Source: Sphaerolaimus hirsutus
Taxonomy: Eukaryota; Nematoda; Chromadorea; Monhysterida; Sphaerolaimidae
Length of the DNA stretch: 64,000 bases
NCBI GenBank assembly: GCA_964036195.1
Contig: OZ038457.1
Span: 8,273,147-8,337,146, forward strand
Reading direction: 5' to 3'
This document shows, one piece after another, positions 23,140 to 36,345 of the stretch. The translations under genes were made by a program, and so were the position numbers. Position 1 is the first letter of the stretch. Every line of letters starts with the position of its first letter. The notes beneath the pieces are model-generated. The model worked only from the letters and a program-made list of their open reading frames with translations. It was not told the DNA's origin and ran no database searches.

Positions 23140-23700
23140 ATTAAATGAATGAATGAATGAATGAATGAATGAATGAACTAAATTCACAAGAAGTAGCGCA
23201 ACGTTTTTATATGAGGCGGCCGCCGCCGCCGCCGCCGCCACTGATCATAGATCATCACTATTATGATTCATCATCATCACCATCATCATCATCATTATCA
23301 TGTCGTCATCATCATCATCATCAGTATTATTATTATTATTACTAATAATATAACCCAGTGGCGCAGCGTCAGTACTACATTTATGGATCGCCCCCCCTCC
23401 GGGGGGGCGCTCCATAAAAGTAGAACTGAACGCTTGGGGGCGGGTCCTCTGTGGCGCGGTTCGCCGGGCTGCGGCGCCGAAGGCGTCGCGGGGGGGGGGC
23501 GCGCGCTCTAAAAATTATTTTGAGAATTGTTTTTATTATTATTGTTATTGTTATTATTATACTGTCTACATGCATGCATGCATGCATGCATGATGCGTGG
23601 GCGTATGAATACATGTATTATGCATACATGTATATATGCATGCATACATGCATGCATGCATGCATGCATGCATGAATGTATGTATATGGTGCAATAATGT
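23140..23700. repeat. Simple repeats with an embedded G+C-rich fragment
   Basis: In order this holds (aatg)n at 23144-23175, (atc)n around 23264-23325, a G+C-rich block at 23356-23515 that starts cagtggcgcagcgtcag and looks like a truncated transposon end, and (atgc)n around 23570-23685. Short open frames here (Cys/His/Met repeats) are by-products. The stretch lies between the integrase and minor capsid genes. Confidence 0.8.
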
Positions 23701-23716
23701 GCAATATTATACCACA

Positions 23717-25019
23717 TCATCTTGTTTTCCATCCTTTTTGTTGTTGAATCATTGTAATATCCTCTAGTGGCAGTATTTCAACACTTGATGGTGGTGCTTT
23801 GGTATCATTGGGCTGTGCAGCTGCAATCAACTCTTGTCGATAGAAATGACCTTGTAATGGTGCCAACTTTGGATCCATTGGGTCTAATACTAAATATGTG
23901 TCTGGTTTATCTGGTTGTGTATAACGTCGCCCTAATGGAAACACTTCGCGTGTATATTTCTCACGTGCAACCAATTTAATAGGGTTACCATGACTGGGAG
24001 GTGGTCTAGAAAGACGCACCCAGCCAGTGAGCATTGATAAGCGCTCATGTGCCAAATCAGCTGCTTCACGACTAGTCCCACTATAATTAGTATTCGGCTG
24101 TGCACGCCTTCGTTGATGACGTAATTGTCGTGCAATTAACAATGCATGTGCATTTGCACTTTGTGGTTGAGACACTTCCACTGGTGCAGCTCCAAATAGT
24201 GCTCTTGTTCGAGTAGTGTTCATTTGTTCCTCAATTGCGGGAAGTATATTAATCCATCTACGTCCACCAACAACACTAGTATGACTACCATCATTTTGTT
24301 CCTGCTGTTTTTCTTCAACTGTAATGAAATACATTTCAATACGTTTTCGAATGTTACGTATAAAACAATCAAGTTTTGGCAGTCGAGTCACATCTTCAGC
24401 CGCTGGTGCAAAGGTACACTTTATCTGCATGTATATATGTATGTGGGGGGGAAAACAACAACAACAACAACAACAACAACAATAACAACCAACCTCATAG
24501 AGTGTCTTTTGAAAATGTAATGATGTGAAACATTTATCAAAATCTGATCGCAATCTCATCGGTGCTCGACCATTGTTTCGGGCCATAATTGTCTTGAATG
24601 CATTGGTCACTTCAACACCAGTCTTTTGCTTTAGCGGCTCAAGCCAGACTTCATTTGTAAAGTCATCACAGCAAACAAAAATATAACGATAATTGTCATT
24701 GGCAGACATATCCCGTTCAGGCATAACCATTAAATCAACAGACCAAAATCGATCTGGTCCACTCACCTATGCATGTACATATATAATTAATTGATTAATT
24801 AATGAATAAATAAGTAGTATGAACAAATAAACTAACCAGTATTGGCAAACGTTCAAAACCACGTCTCCACGATGGATGCCCTTTCAAATAATATGCTGGC
24901 TCATTCAAAAGAACATGTTCTTTCCATGCCTCAGTAGGAAGATTGTGTTGTGCCCGTAACCACTTGTTACCACCAACATTTTCAGCCCACTGTTTATGCA
25001 TAATTTTTTTATTTTTCAA
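23717..25019 (-). CDS. Polinton integrase (rve-type)
   Basis: An N-terminal stretch near 24840-24990 is followed by 'SGPDRFWSVDLMVMPERD' and 'YRYIFVCCDDFTNEVWLEPLKQKTG' (24610-24765), the first part of the retroviral-type RNase H-like catalytic core, then 'RLRSDFDKCF' near 24540. The C-terminal half contains 'VRLSRPPPSHGNPIKLVAREKYTREVF' (about 23940-24030) and 'GHFYRQEL' (23830-23855). These are the small barrel/chromo-like end typical of Polinton integrases. The gene ends at about 23717. In the family it joins the element to target DNA with a 6-bp duplication, which agrees with the duplication seen here. Short intron-like gaps lie near 24425-24500 and 24765-24835, and one contains an (aac)n run. 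Confidence 0.88.
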
Positions 25020-25096
25020 AAATTATTTATTTATTTATATTAATGATAGTGTAGAAATAGACATTTTATTAATTAATGTAATAATTTATAAATTGG

Positions 25097-26365
25097 TCAC
25101 TTGTGACCATATTGTCCCTTCATAACTTCAGAAAAGTTTTTTGGTACTTCTTCAACAGCATCTCGATTGCTTCGCGTTCCATGAGGCCATTCTCTGTGAG
25201 CATGACTAGCTAGAATTGCAGCCCCACGACCTGATAGTGGCTTTTTTCGTTGTTGCTGTGATTGTTCTGTTCCTTGTTGTCCTTGTCGCTTTACAGCACC
25301 AGCACCGGCATGAGAAGTAGTAGTAGAACTAGCACCAACTGTAGTTTTTGAAGTCTGTCTTCTACCAAGTGCAGGAGGCGATGTAATCGAACGTTTCCTT
25401 TTCTTTGCACTAGGCTCAGCCGACGGCGGTGTTTTAAACGTTGATTCATTTCCATCATCATCTATTTCAGGTTTCTCTTCCGCTAGTGGACCTTGCCCAT
25501 CATCAACATCATCATCATCATCATCATCAACATCTACTTCCAGGTCACTGTCAATCACTATTGATGGTCCTCTTTGTTTTGCCGATTCTGAAGTCGCAGC
25601 AGCTGTTTCAACCGGTTCCTGTTTTGATATATCTCGCTCTTTTTCTTGCTGTGCTGATGTAGAATCTGGTATAGTGCCTCCAGATGTAGTTGCTGTTTCA
25701 CTCTCTTTTGCTAAGGTAGACTCTACACGATCTAAAAACCCTTTTAGGAAATGTTTGAAGCCAGCAGGTGGTGCTGATGGTTCCTCACTACTTGAACCAA
25801 CAACTGAATGATGTATTGCATCAAACACATCTGCTCCTGGTTGATTACTACCTGGTATCTTCACTCTTCCTAGTGAATCCAAAAGTTCTGATGCAGCAGG
25901 TTCCAAATACTTTAGTATCTTATCAACAGCAGGCCGATCCTGGGGTGCAAAACTTGCACGGATTAGTGATGGTGAATAGGGTAGCGGAACTGCGCCTGCA
26001 GTATGTGGTACCGGTGCACCTTGAGCTTTATCCTTAATGTTTTCTTGAAGTTTATGTGCTTCCTCTAAAATAGCCTCTGGAGGTATGGCTGGAATAGAGG
26101 GGTCAACAATGCCACGTAATTCTTTCAAATGTTGTCCACGATATTTGTGTGCAGCACCATGAAGGAAACGCTTCAATCGCTCATTGTCTTCCACTGTTTG
26201 AGCATATAAGTTTGACTCATTTGCTGCTTCGATACGTGTAGATTTGACAGAATCTTCTAGTGGATTCCGCTCTCGTTTACTTTTAATAAGTCCGCCTTTG
26301 CCGCCAAATTTCCACTTATCCTTTGGTGGTATATGAGCAGTATCCTTTGGTGGCATATTAGTCAT
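25097..26365 (-). CDS. Unknown 422-residue basic/Ser-rich Polinton protein
   Basis: A single open stretch starts from ATG at 26363-26365. The N terminus is basic ('KDKWKFGGKGGLIKSKRERNPL') and is followed by a helical part rich in Leu, Glu and Lys. The middle holds an Asp-rich run of about nine acidic residues (near 25500-25530) and a basic, Ser/Thr/Gln-rich C terminus with 'AKKRKR' (near 25390), which looks like a nuclear-localisation signal. It lies between the integrase and the small conserved gene, all on the same strand. No family is recognised. The composition fits a DNA-associated or core protein of a particle. Confidence 0.6.
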   Translation of the reverse strand: MTNMPPKDTAHIPPKDKWKFGGKGGLIKSKRERNPLEDSVKSTRIEAANESNLYAQTVEDNERLKRFLHGAAHKYRGQHLKELRGIVDPSIPAIPPEAILEEAHKLQENIKDKAQGAPVPHTAGAVPLPYSPSLIRASFAPQDRPAVDKILKYLEPAASELLDSLGRVKIPGSNQPGADVFDAIHHSVVGSSSEEPSAPPAGFKHFLKGFLDRVESTLAKESETATTSGGTIPDSTSAQQEKERDISKQEPVETAAATSESAKQRGPSIVIDSDLEVDVDDDDDDDVDDGQGPLAEEKPEIDDDGNESTFKTPPSAEPSAKKRKRSITSPPALGRRQTSKTTVGASSTTTSHAGAGAVKRQGQQGTEQSQQQRKKPLSGRGAAILASHAHREWPHGTRSNRDAVEEVPKNFSEVMKGQYGHK

Positions 26366-26570
26366 GATAATTAACAAATAACAGAACTGCAAAGACTCTA
26401 TAATTATTTTTTATTATTATTATTAATTTTAACTGTCATTATATGAAAGCAAACAAACAAACAAACAAACAAACAAACAAACAAAATGATAAAAACATTA
26501 CTATAATAGACATAATGGTATAATGGTAATAAAATACAATGTCACTAATCGTATGTGCATGAGTCATCAA

Positions 26571-27564
26571 TTAAACATTGCGACGATTGCGTCTTTGCGT
26601 GGGTTGTATATATCGAGATAGAAACTCTTTCAACAGTGCTACAAGTGCCTGACCATTGCACAATGCTAAAAGGGCACGACGCAATGAATTTTCTAGCATA
26701 TTACCAGATAAAACCGTCATGTATTTACGTCTGTAGCGTCTAAGAACCTTTTTACGTTGTGGGCTTAATTGTATTACACCAGACATTAAGTTTGCAATGA
26801 CATCTTGTAAACAGCGTAATGCATCATCAGAAATGGTACGAATCATATTTTGACGTTCCTTTGTACTTTGGCTATGTGCCAATTTCTCCAAAATTAGCCA
26901 GTTTCGAGACAGTCGGCTTGTACTTTTTCTTCGTTTAACGACGCCTTGTTGTTGCTGTTGTTCTTCTTCCAGTCCCTGTTGTGGCTTGTTTGGCTGCTCC
27001 GATTGCTGTTGTTGTATAGGGGGGGTGATCCTGGAATGTCCATTTTTCATTGGATTGGTCATCATGTCTTTCCTTTGGTTTTTGACCTTTTTCTTCTTTT
27101 AGTCTTTGTTGTCGTTTCAAATCTGACCACTTTGCCTTTAACGGACCACCAGCTGTACAAATGTCTTTTCGAAATGACTCATCAGAATCACAAACACGTT
27201 CTATTGCAGTATCTGCGGGCACTGCAACAACCCTTCGTCCAAGTTTATGTGCACGTCGTGACAGGGGGGCAAATTTTGGCAATTGATCTTTTTCAATGTT
27301 TCCCGCAGTGGTGCTGGATTTGTCCACAATCCTCCGGCCTTGTTCCTCTTCACTACCGATATCTGTAGATAGTTTCTCCCACTGATAGAAAACACGATCT
27401 TTTTCCCAAGGAAATAATGAATTTGACAGCCTCAAATCGTCTGGAATTGACGGATCAGAATTAGCAAATAGATATCCAAAGTTCTTGTCAGAAATAGCCT
27501 GTTTATAGGCCCCAATGAATAATGCAGGATCCTGCCACCGTTGGGCAAATGATTTTGTAGTCAA
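26571..27564 (-). CDS. Small conserved Polinton-linked gene(s), unknown function
   Basis: Two overlapping coding stretches are visible. The upstream one (from about 27564) opens with 'SFAQRWQDPALFIGAYKQAI' and 'FPWEKDRVFYQWEKL' and becomes charged and Gln-rich. The downstream one (ending at 26571) carries 'LEKLAHSQSTKERQNMIRTISDDALRCLQDVIANLMSGVIQLSPQRKKVLRRYR'. That matches, from memory, a short helical family found again and again beside capsid genes in Polintons and adintoviruses, with a pattern of E.. N-L-x-G-x-(V/I)-x-L-x-x-x-x-(K/R). Its role is unknown. It may be one spliced gene or two genes. Confidence 0.55.
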
Positions 27565-27594
27565 CGCATCAGATGGAAAACTGAATGGAAAGTA

Positions 27595-27605
27595 TGTGTG
27601 TGTGT

Positions 27606-27643
<38 letters not shown>

Positions 27644-27646
27644 GTA
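27595..27646. repeat. (TG)n microsatellite
   Basis: About fifty bases of alternating t and g lie in the gap between the small conserved gene and the ATPase gene of the Polinton. Confidence 0.9.
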
Positions 27647-27664
27647 CATGTATATGTCTTTCAC

Positions 27665-28350
27665 TTACCTGAATAAAACAAAATAAACACTAGAACTACG
27701 GCTCTGTTTCAGGTTCTGTGTATCAAAAAGACTTTGTAATGTGGCGACAAGTGATATATTGTGATGTCTTGCTGCGCCTTGTGCCAGATCACGTAATAGT
27801 CGTGTTGGATTGCTACTGTTTTGATTTGATGAACGACTTCTTCTCCCGTCTCCGGCACTACCACCATCGGTATCGTCAATTTCAATTGATGAAGCAACAC
27901 TTGCTGAAAGATCATCCAAAACTAGTAGCAAGTGTGAGTTTTTAGTGTTTGATCGTTCATCCAATTCTTCTTTATATCTGACCACTGTGCGCCAGGAATC
28001 GCAAAAATCTTCTATTCGTCCAAATTCAGCACAAGATTTCAATGCTAAATATTTTTCCTGCCAATAACTGAAGAGAAAGAGACAATGATCTGGTGGTCGA
28101 TCATAAATTAACTGCCGATTTTTAATTAACTCAATTAATAAGGTAGTCTTTCTGGAACTTGAAAATTTATGCAAATAAACTTAACACATACAATAAGAGG
28201 GAATATATATATATAAAGATTATATTTCATATATACATATTTTCATTTTTATTTGTGAAAAATGCATTTGCATAAATTTATATCTGATGATCCAAAAATA
28301 AGCATGGGAAATGAGTGATGTAGTCTCTGCATCTTTTCAATTAAACCTGA
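27665..28350 (-). CDS. Packaging-type ATPase (FtsK/HerA, A32-like), Polinton
   Basis: The 5' stretch (about 28285-28345) ends in 'HHSFPMLIFGSS', the start of a P-loop. The next stretch begins with 'KTTLLIELIKNRQLI' and continues 'CLFLFSYWQEKYLALK'. It then has the Walker B-like 'LLLVLDDLSAS' (near 27900-27940) and the family signature 'ARHHNISLVATLQSLF' (near 27735-27780), where Polinton ATPases have HH-N-x-S-(V/I)-x-x-x-x-Q. The order and spacing are those of the roughly 200-250-residue Polinton ATPase that packages DNA into capsids. The P-loop is divided by an intron-like gap of roughly 130 bp. Confidence 0.8.
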
Positions 28351-28519
28351 AAATTTTATTTTTATTATTCAATTTGACCCTGTAAACAATTATAACAAAT
28401 ATTATAACAAATGAAATAACAATAACAATATTAAAAAGGGGGGTCAATAACAACATCTAAAACAAGTGAAATAATGTACTATATATACACACGCATGTGT
28501 TATAAATACATGATCATGA

Positions 28520-30760
28520 TTAATCACGCACACATTTTCCATGAGTGTGTATCATAGCTTTACTACCACTAGCACCAGTCTCATTGTCAGCAGCAAAATA
28601 ATCACGTTTACTCTTTGAACGATTCAATTCCGCTTGAGTTGGGTGTAGTGACATGGAAATTTCAGAGTTCACATCTGCACACTTTTGACATAGATCGATG
28701 GTCAACTGAAATGTAAATAAATTACTCAATATAAACAATTAAAATTTGAAAATAATACAATAACAAACACGGCATCTTCCATTCACATCTCGAGTACATT
28801 GACGGTTAGATGTCAGAAGCCTGTAAAAATCAAAACAAAATAAAGTATAATTGTAATAGTAATAGTATGAGTGAAAGGTTAACATACCTGCAATATTCAC
28901 ACATTACAATTGCCAGAACCTCAGTACGTGCCAATGTAAATGGAGCACTAGCCAATTTGGTATATTGTCCTGGATATGGAAACTTCTTATGTGCTGGTTT
29001 GATGTCATTGCGTGTCATTGTTCCATAAAGACGTTCTTGATCTTCAAAACAATCTCTCACTTCAATGTTGAGTATGCGGCATGGCTAAAATATATACAAT
29101 TCATTATATATTATTACTATTACCAAATATATAATAAATTTACCCTGCACAAATCGACAGTAAATATGACACGCCCATTGTTATAGCTCTTTCCCTTTGT
29201 TCTTTGAGAAATGTCTCGACAGGTTCTACACAACCAAATGATTACACCATTTGGGGGTGTCAATGGGAACGGTGGACCATCCAGCATATCTCGCTTTTCA
29301 AATGGAATATCGAACAGTTTAGAGTTTCCGGCTGTAAAACATGACAGTTGTTAATTTCATATAATTAATTTGTTAATTCATTAATAAATCTATAGATAAA
29401 ACAAACAAACGTGCGAGTGTTGAAGAACGCCCAAATGTATCGATTTTAGGTACCCCACGTTCAAACTCTGTTAAGCCAACATACTTTCTACCCGCAGCAG
29501 TGATATTGTCATCCCGAATTGCCTTCTTCTTCTTTGCTGGTGGTGGCTTAGTACTTTCCTTTTTATCATTCATCTGCTGTGTACTATTGTCATATGCCTC
29601 ATTAAAAAGATCATCATCATTTTCACTTTCCATTCCATCCTCTTCATTTGTTATCACCATAGCTTGGCTCCATTGTATGTTGTCTTTTTTTGCAGAGACA
29701 ACAGATGGTTTTTTTGTCTTCCCACCGATACCTGCATTTTCTTGAATCTGGCTATTATTATTATTATGTATGTTGCCATTGTGTGGTAGACCAATTATAT
29801 CCCCTTCAAGTCTTCTTGGCTTTGTTCTCTTTAACATTTGTAGGTCACTACCGATATATTCAAATTCTACCTCACTTGTATCACTCGGACTATCGGCTAT
29901 GTTGTCATCATCTCCCTTCTCAGACCCCTCTTCTTCTTCATCTTGATCCATTTCTGTCTCGGTTCCAGCTCTTGGTTTTGTCCCTGCAATTGTTGTTGTT
30001 GTTGTTGATGATATGGTTCCTCCACTTGCATTTGCAGTTCCAGTCTTTGTTTTTCCATTCCCAAATCCTCTGCTTTCGTATGCACTGCGGTTGTTGACAC
30101 TGTTACCAATGGCCTCATTACTTCGCTCTGCTGTCTGTTTCTTATGAATGTTGGCGGCCTCGTGGGAATTGAGATATTCTGAAAATAATCAATTATAAAA
30201 CAATATTGAATAAAAACAAAAATAATAATAATAATAAAAAAATATACCTGGGGGGGTGGATTCACCATCATCTGCTGAAATGTTGGACATAGGCTTCGGT
30301 TTGTCACGTTTTCCACTGGTATTGAATTTCTGTTTTCCACCTCTTGTGACATTTGATCTGATCCCACCACGTCCACCTCTTGCCGATTTGTTTGTGTTGA
30401 CATTGGGCGGCCTGGTGGATGTGTCATCATCACTGTTGATAACAATCTCGGAGTTGCCAGCATTTGCGAAATTGCTGGACATTCTATGTGAGCAATAAAT
30501 GACAATTATTATTATTAATTGAATAAATTTTGAGTAAATTGAAAACTAACTTTTCATATGATTCAACTGATTTTGACAATTGATCAGATGTTGATATTCA
30601 CTTTCCTTGATTATACGAATTGAATCAACCTGGAAACTACTAAATGATTGTGGACGTGCTGGAATTGCTGGAATTGCTGGAATTGCTGGAATTGCTGGTG
30701 GCTGTCGTAATTCCCGTGCCACGCGTTCAGATGTTGATAGATAAGAATCAATTTTTAAAT
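28520..30760 (-). CDS. Multi-exon Cys-rich gene of the Polinton, unknown
   Basis: Coding stretches on the minus strand run from about 30740 to 28520. In order they show an Ala-Ile-Pro tandem (12-bp units, 30656-30705), Arg/Gly/Ser-rich and acidic low-complexity parts (29500-30500), then a compact Cys-rich part: 'WLCRTCRD' (about 29215-29240), 'CEYCR' (about 28890), a 'CTRDVNGRC' block (about 28765-28800) and 'LCQKCAD' (about 28670). Four paired Cys sets imply a zinc-binding C-terminal domain. A final stop lies at 28520. The gene is between polymerase and ATPase on the same strand. No family is recognised; a second gene start inside the acidic region cannot be excluded. Confidence 0.5.
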
Positions 30761-30850
30761 CTTTAAATGTTAGATGTAGTTAGATACCTGTATTTTTTAT
30801 TTTTTTATTAATCAAATAATGTAAATAACAATGACAATGAATACATCATT

Positions 30851-33800
30851 CTACAAACGATTATAACCAAACGGATATGTGCGAACAACCTTAGCTCCCC
30901 CAACACCAGGTGGAATGAAAAAACGCTTATTAGATACCGGTTTGTACAACTTTTGTCGACCATCTAAAGTCACATTAAAATCTTTAGTCAGTATAAAATT
31001 TAATTCATTTACACCAAGTTTTTTAAGTGGGGTTTTCTCCAAAAGTGAAGTGACAGCATCACACATATTTTCATATGTCACAGCTGGTTTTCTATTTCCA
31101 TAGCCTTGTTCATCCACTTCTGCAGAACTTGCAAAACCACGTAATCGTACGGTTCTATAAATTTCACCGGTAATGCAATGTCTAGCTGTATAGGCATACT
31201 GCTTCGGCTGAAAACAATAAAGATAATAATAATAAATTATCGAGGAAATTGTCAATCAATAAATTAAAACAATCCAATAACTCACGCCAACAATGCAAAC
31301 ATGATCTAAATGATATTGATCCTTTAAAACAGGTGTTAATTGACCCAAGTAATGCCCACAAAGCTCTTGCATATTGGACCCATCCAATGTCATTATTGAG
31401 TCACTATAACAACAAATTTTCAAATTTTTAACATTAGTGATATATTGAACAAATGATACTAACGTGTCTGTGTAAAGTAATGATTCCTCCGGCATCCTCA
31501 GCATAGCTTCATATAATTCAACTCTGGCATAACCAGTTACCAATGCTGTGATAATTGGCAAACTAAAACCATTGTTTGGACCAACGTGTCCTAGACTTGA
31601 GTCCTGTTCAATTGAATGTTGTAACATGACAACTGATTCATCTCCCAATTTAGATGCATCTGCTGATCCAAAATGCTATAAAAGAGTTTTACTTTACACC
31701 TTTGACAATTCATATTATCATTATTGTAAAATATAACATACTTGTATCCAATGTACATTTACATTTGGATTTTCCAGCATTTGTAGAAGACTGGCACGAT
31801 CATTGTAAAAATCAGTGTTCATATTTCCTTTCTTCTGAGCAAACTTGCCAATTAATGAGTTGATCATCAATTTAGCAACCGAACGTCTTACAGGATTTGG
31901 TTGAAATGATGTTGATGGAATTCTTATACCAAAACGTTCATCAATCTCATCTGAATATTCTTCTGCAGTTTTGTTCGGCGGTATATCTATAAAACAACTA
32001 TCAGTTTCCAAATATATCAATATAAATAAATAAATAAATCAAATAAACATACCACTTGCTTGACATTTCAACTTGTAAAATTCGAGCATGAATGCACTAA
32101 TAAGGCCCGAGTGCGGACCCCTCTCCTTTGTCCACACACGTGGTTCGTAAATGTGCGCAGAAATAATCCGTATGACCTTCAAACCAGCATGCTTAATCGC
32201 AGCACTCAATTCAACCTAAATAATTAATAAATACTTTAATAATAATAAAATCAAACTGATATTTTAATCATACAACATACTGTAGTCCATGTCCCTCTAA
32301 AAATTTGTTCATCAAATGAATGTGTACATTCGTGCATATTTTGTTCAATACAACAAGCTGCACATGTACTGTAGAAAATTTTCACATCACCATTTGGCAA
32401 TGAAGCTCTAAATGGCAATGGCGGTATATATATATCACCTCTTGAATAGTGTACCCATGCTTTTGCAACACCAAAATGATTCTGCAAATGTTTAAAATAA
32501 TAAGAGTCTTGAATATAAAACGCTATTTAAACATTAAAAGTATAACAAACAGACCAAAATCCACTCATTTAAATCACCATAAATTGCGCCTTCAGACCAT
32601 ACTTTGCCAGGTCCTTGTGCCATTGGTCTCATCAAACACATTGCTGGATATAGACTACAAAAGTCCAAAAAATCTGCATTTGGCTTGCTTATATGCATGT
32701 TACTATACATCCCCACTTGAAAGGTATCAATTCGTCCACCTGAAACAAAAAAATAACAAAAAATAACCACTTTTTAAAAATCATAATTAAACATTTTAAC
32801 TAACCAAAATTGGCATCATATACATTTAAAGGTTTATCCGTCAATGCGGCTGTGAAGAACTGTTTCATTAATCTATTTGTACTCAAAATATTGCGACACT
32901 CATGTTCCCAGTAAATATCATAATGTATTGGCGAAACAGATTTTGCAATTTTATTTGCACGTAAATAGTCCAATTCTCGAACTTGTAATGGAGTTTTGCC
33001 ACCGAGCAATGTAAGTGGCCTATAAAAATAAGATTATAGTATATTATAAATAAATACTTACTAAATGAAAATATGACAAACCTCATGGCAGGTATATGAC
33101 TTGTACATGTTGGACATGCGTGCCAAAAACAGCCATGGATATCAATCAATGCTGCAATTCTATCGGAGTTTGGCTCAAATTCAACACCATCCACTTTGAA
33201 ACTTCGTGAATTACAATTAACGATCATTTCACGACCATTGCCAGCATGTTGAACGTGAGTCTACAAATTGTGGATAATTCATTACTATCACTATAGAGTT
33301 CATAAAAATAGTAATGTATAAAGCTAACACCAAAATATCGGCCATATGCTGTCAAAAATGCTGTTGCAAAACGACTATTGCGATCAACTAGACTTTCACC
33401 ACGATAAATTGACAATGTATTTTCTTGTAGGTATCGTGCTGAAAAATACAAGCATAAAACTCAATTTTGACATTAAACCATTTTCAAACTATTAACTAAC
33501 TCTGAAAAACTCTAAGTGTCAATCCTGAAATTGTAAATGTGCCTGTCTCTGCAAAAAGATCAATGCCAACTAATTTAATTAGCTCTTCACGAAATCTCAT
33601 GGCAGCAAAGCTCAATGCATAGCTGTCTCTTTGGCAATAAATAGACATCTCCTGTGCCACAGGAAACACTTTGTCATAGTGTTCATCATGATATTTTTTA
33701 AATTCTTCAGTGTTTCTTCCATCAACAGGAAACTCCCATGCTGGTCTCAAATGACAATATACATGTTGAACATTCAACTCGTTCATGTCATAGCAAAAAA

Positions 33801-36345
33801 ACCTGCATATTTTATATGAAAAATAAAAAAACCATTTGAGTACCATCAATATCATTAGTAAAACTAACGATTTTGGAATTGGAACCTTGAATGATTTACA
33901 CAAATTCGCCAATGATGTTGGTATGTAATTGGCCCAACAAATCATTCTAATTCCACATTTGAACTTGGCATATAAAATTCTATTTCCACGTGTAAAGGTT
34001 TTTTCAGGTATTTTACACTGACTTGCAAGTGCAGATAGTAAAAACTGAAAGTCAAATCTACTTCCAAAGTGACTAATGATTGTGGCATCAGCATTTTCTG
34101 TAAATATATGACAATTATTATTAATGTCAATGTGATAATTTTACGTTGTTAAAATTAAACTTACTAAATGAAAAAAACTGTTCAACAAATTCTTGTACAC
34201 AGTTTTCACCTTGCCATACAGAAACCCTTGCCTGACCACATTTTCGATTTGTACATGCATCATACATGTCCTTGCTCCAGCATTTTGAACATGAACTATG
34301 TTGATAAATAAACTTAAGAATGATAAATATTTTAATTAACTTGATCAATCAACCTACGTTAAAGTGGTCAATAAGTTTGCCACATGTCGATTTGTCTCTT
34401 CACATATTCTTGTTTCCAGGTCCAAAAAAACAATTGATCGTGATCGTTGAACTTTTTTTGGTTTCAAAGTTGGCAAAAAACAGTTCAGATGTGGGATATC
34501 AATAGGAACTTGTTGTTTGCAAAAATTACAAGTATAAACCCGCTGTTCTGAACACTTGTGCGTATTAACAAAAGAATCTTCATGTTTCTTCAGACTATAA
34601 TAACGGCCGCATCTAAAACAAAGACGTTGACTGTAACACTTTGGTACTCCCCATCTGCCTGTACCTTGCACATGTAAGTGTTGCCTATGAAATGTTCATA
34701 TGTTTGCATTATGTATTCAATAAAATCAAAACCTAAAATTAATAACCAACTCAAAACAATCTGTTGAAAAAAATTTCCTCAAGCAATTTGAACATGATTT
34801 CTCCTGACCAGCAATCTTGGGACAATCTGCAATCAAACTGGTGTGGCCAACAGTAGATCCAGTTTTCACAAGTCCACAATAATTGCAACGATATGGACAT
34901 ATATGTCTGAATATGAATATTAATTAATTATTATGTAATAGTATATCATAATCTAAATATAACTTACCGCTTCAAATTAAACAAAACCTCCTTGCAAGTC
35001 TCACAAAATCCTCTAGCACTCAAAAATGTCACAATACCCCATATCACAGCAAAAAATATATATCCACCATGATGATATAAACATAAATTTATCATGTGAT
35101 CATTAATTGGAGGATTATCTCGACCCCATATCTGTTTTTTTGTCCCCTCCATATAAACTCTTATTGAAATGCCATCAAGCATTGGCACTCTTTCTATACG
35201 ATCTAAAAACTCAATGCCTACAAAAACATTTGCTGGTGGTAATTCTGCCTCTATTCTAAGTTGAACAGCAAGACGTTCAAGTTCTATTGAAGGGCTTTTT
35301 TCACAGTGACGCCTCACACGACGCCAATAATTTTGGGATTCTTTTCCTCTGTTTGGATTAAATGCTCTATACTTAGCAACTGCCAAACATATGGCATAAA
35401 TCAATGTCTGCTCTGAAGCAACAACATATTCACAATGCTTATTAGATTTACCCTTTAGTATAGATTGACGTAGACGCGCAGTTGTAACATCCTGATAAAC
35501 CGATCGACGCTTGCCCCCACTCAATCTACCGATTGTACCAAAATTTCTTAAATTACTTAAATCCTCTTTATCTGATTCACTTTCTGAAGTTGCCTGAATG
35601 GCCAAAATACCACTTTCATTTGGTCGAGTTGCTATTGTTGGATAATGAGAACAACCTGGCTGATCAGACATATCCATTAGCGGTCTGAATAAAAAAATGG
35701 GATTAAAAAAGGATCTACATATATCATAATAACATAACTAAACTAACCAATAACATTCACAAATAAAAACATAGAATCATCCGTTAGATGAATTGTCTGA
35801 TTTGAATTTAATAAATTTACAATGTCCTGTGCAGCTCCAATGCAACTGAATCTTGACCCCAAACGAAAATGTTCAATGTATGCTGAGAGTATAAACAAAA
35901 TATCACACTCCCCCAAAAAATGTTGCTCTATTAAAACAAACAAACATTCCGGCAAATTCTCGTGCTGTAGTGAAATGCCAACATAAACAGTTGATGGATG
36001 ACGATCTCCAACGGTATGCCTACAAAAAAGTCATTTGTCATGCTCTATTTATTCAATGTAAAGATGGTTTAAAAGAAACCCTCACCTAAATGTACAATCA
36101 ATTGCTTCAGAAAGAACAGTTGCTATGTTTGGATGGTTGTCCAAATTCTGAAAAATGATTCTATACGCATCCAAACTTAGTTTAAACTTTTCTGTATATT
36201 GAGAAATTGGCTTGAATATTTTAAAAAACCTTCTGTCATATAGAACCCCTGAAACTGATGCTGAATTTGCAATACCAGCTAAAAATCGTTTTCGACTATT
36301 GGCAGAGCTTGAAGCAGCAAACATATTATCATGGAAAATAGACAA
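30851..36345 (-). CDS. Protein-primed family B DNA polymerase (Polinton POLB)
   Basis: A long series of minus-strand coding stretches separated by intron-like gaps carries the Polinton polymerase layout. The N-terminal region (34964-36345) contains 'INLCLYHHGGYIFFAVI' and CxxC pairs. The exonuclease part has 'SIVFLDLET' (about 34420-34445), 'IISHFGSRFDFQFLLSAL' (about 34045) and 'YCQRDSYALS' (about 33625-33650). Further on come 'DIHGCFWHACPTC' (about 33110-33150), a 'GGRID...DFCSLYPAM' palm motif A (about 32640-32745), 'VRRSVAKLMINSLIGKF' motif B (about 31840-31890) and 'LLYTDT' of motif C near 31465. The gene closes with 'PKQYAYTA' (about 31195) and the stop at about 30851. In the family it replicates the element from a protein primer. 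It overlaps the start of the oppositely oriented gene at 36331. Confidence 0.9.

Noticed and set aside
23451-23732. Cys/His/Met-repeat open frames
   Set aside because: They are generated by the (atgc)n microsatellite.
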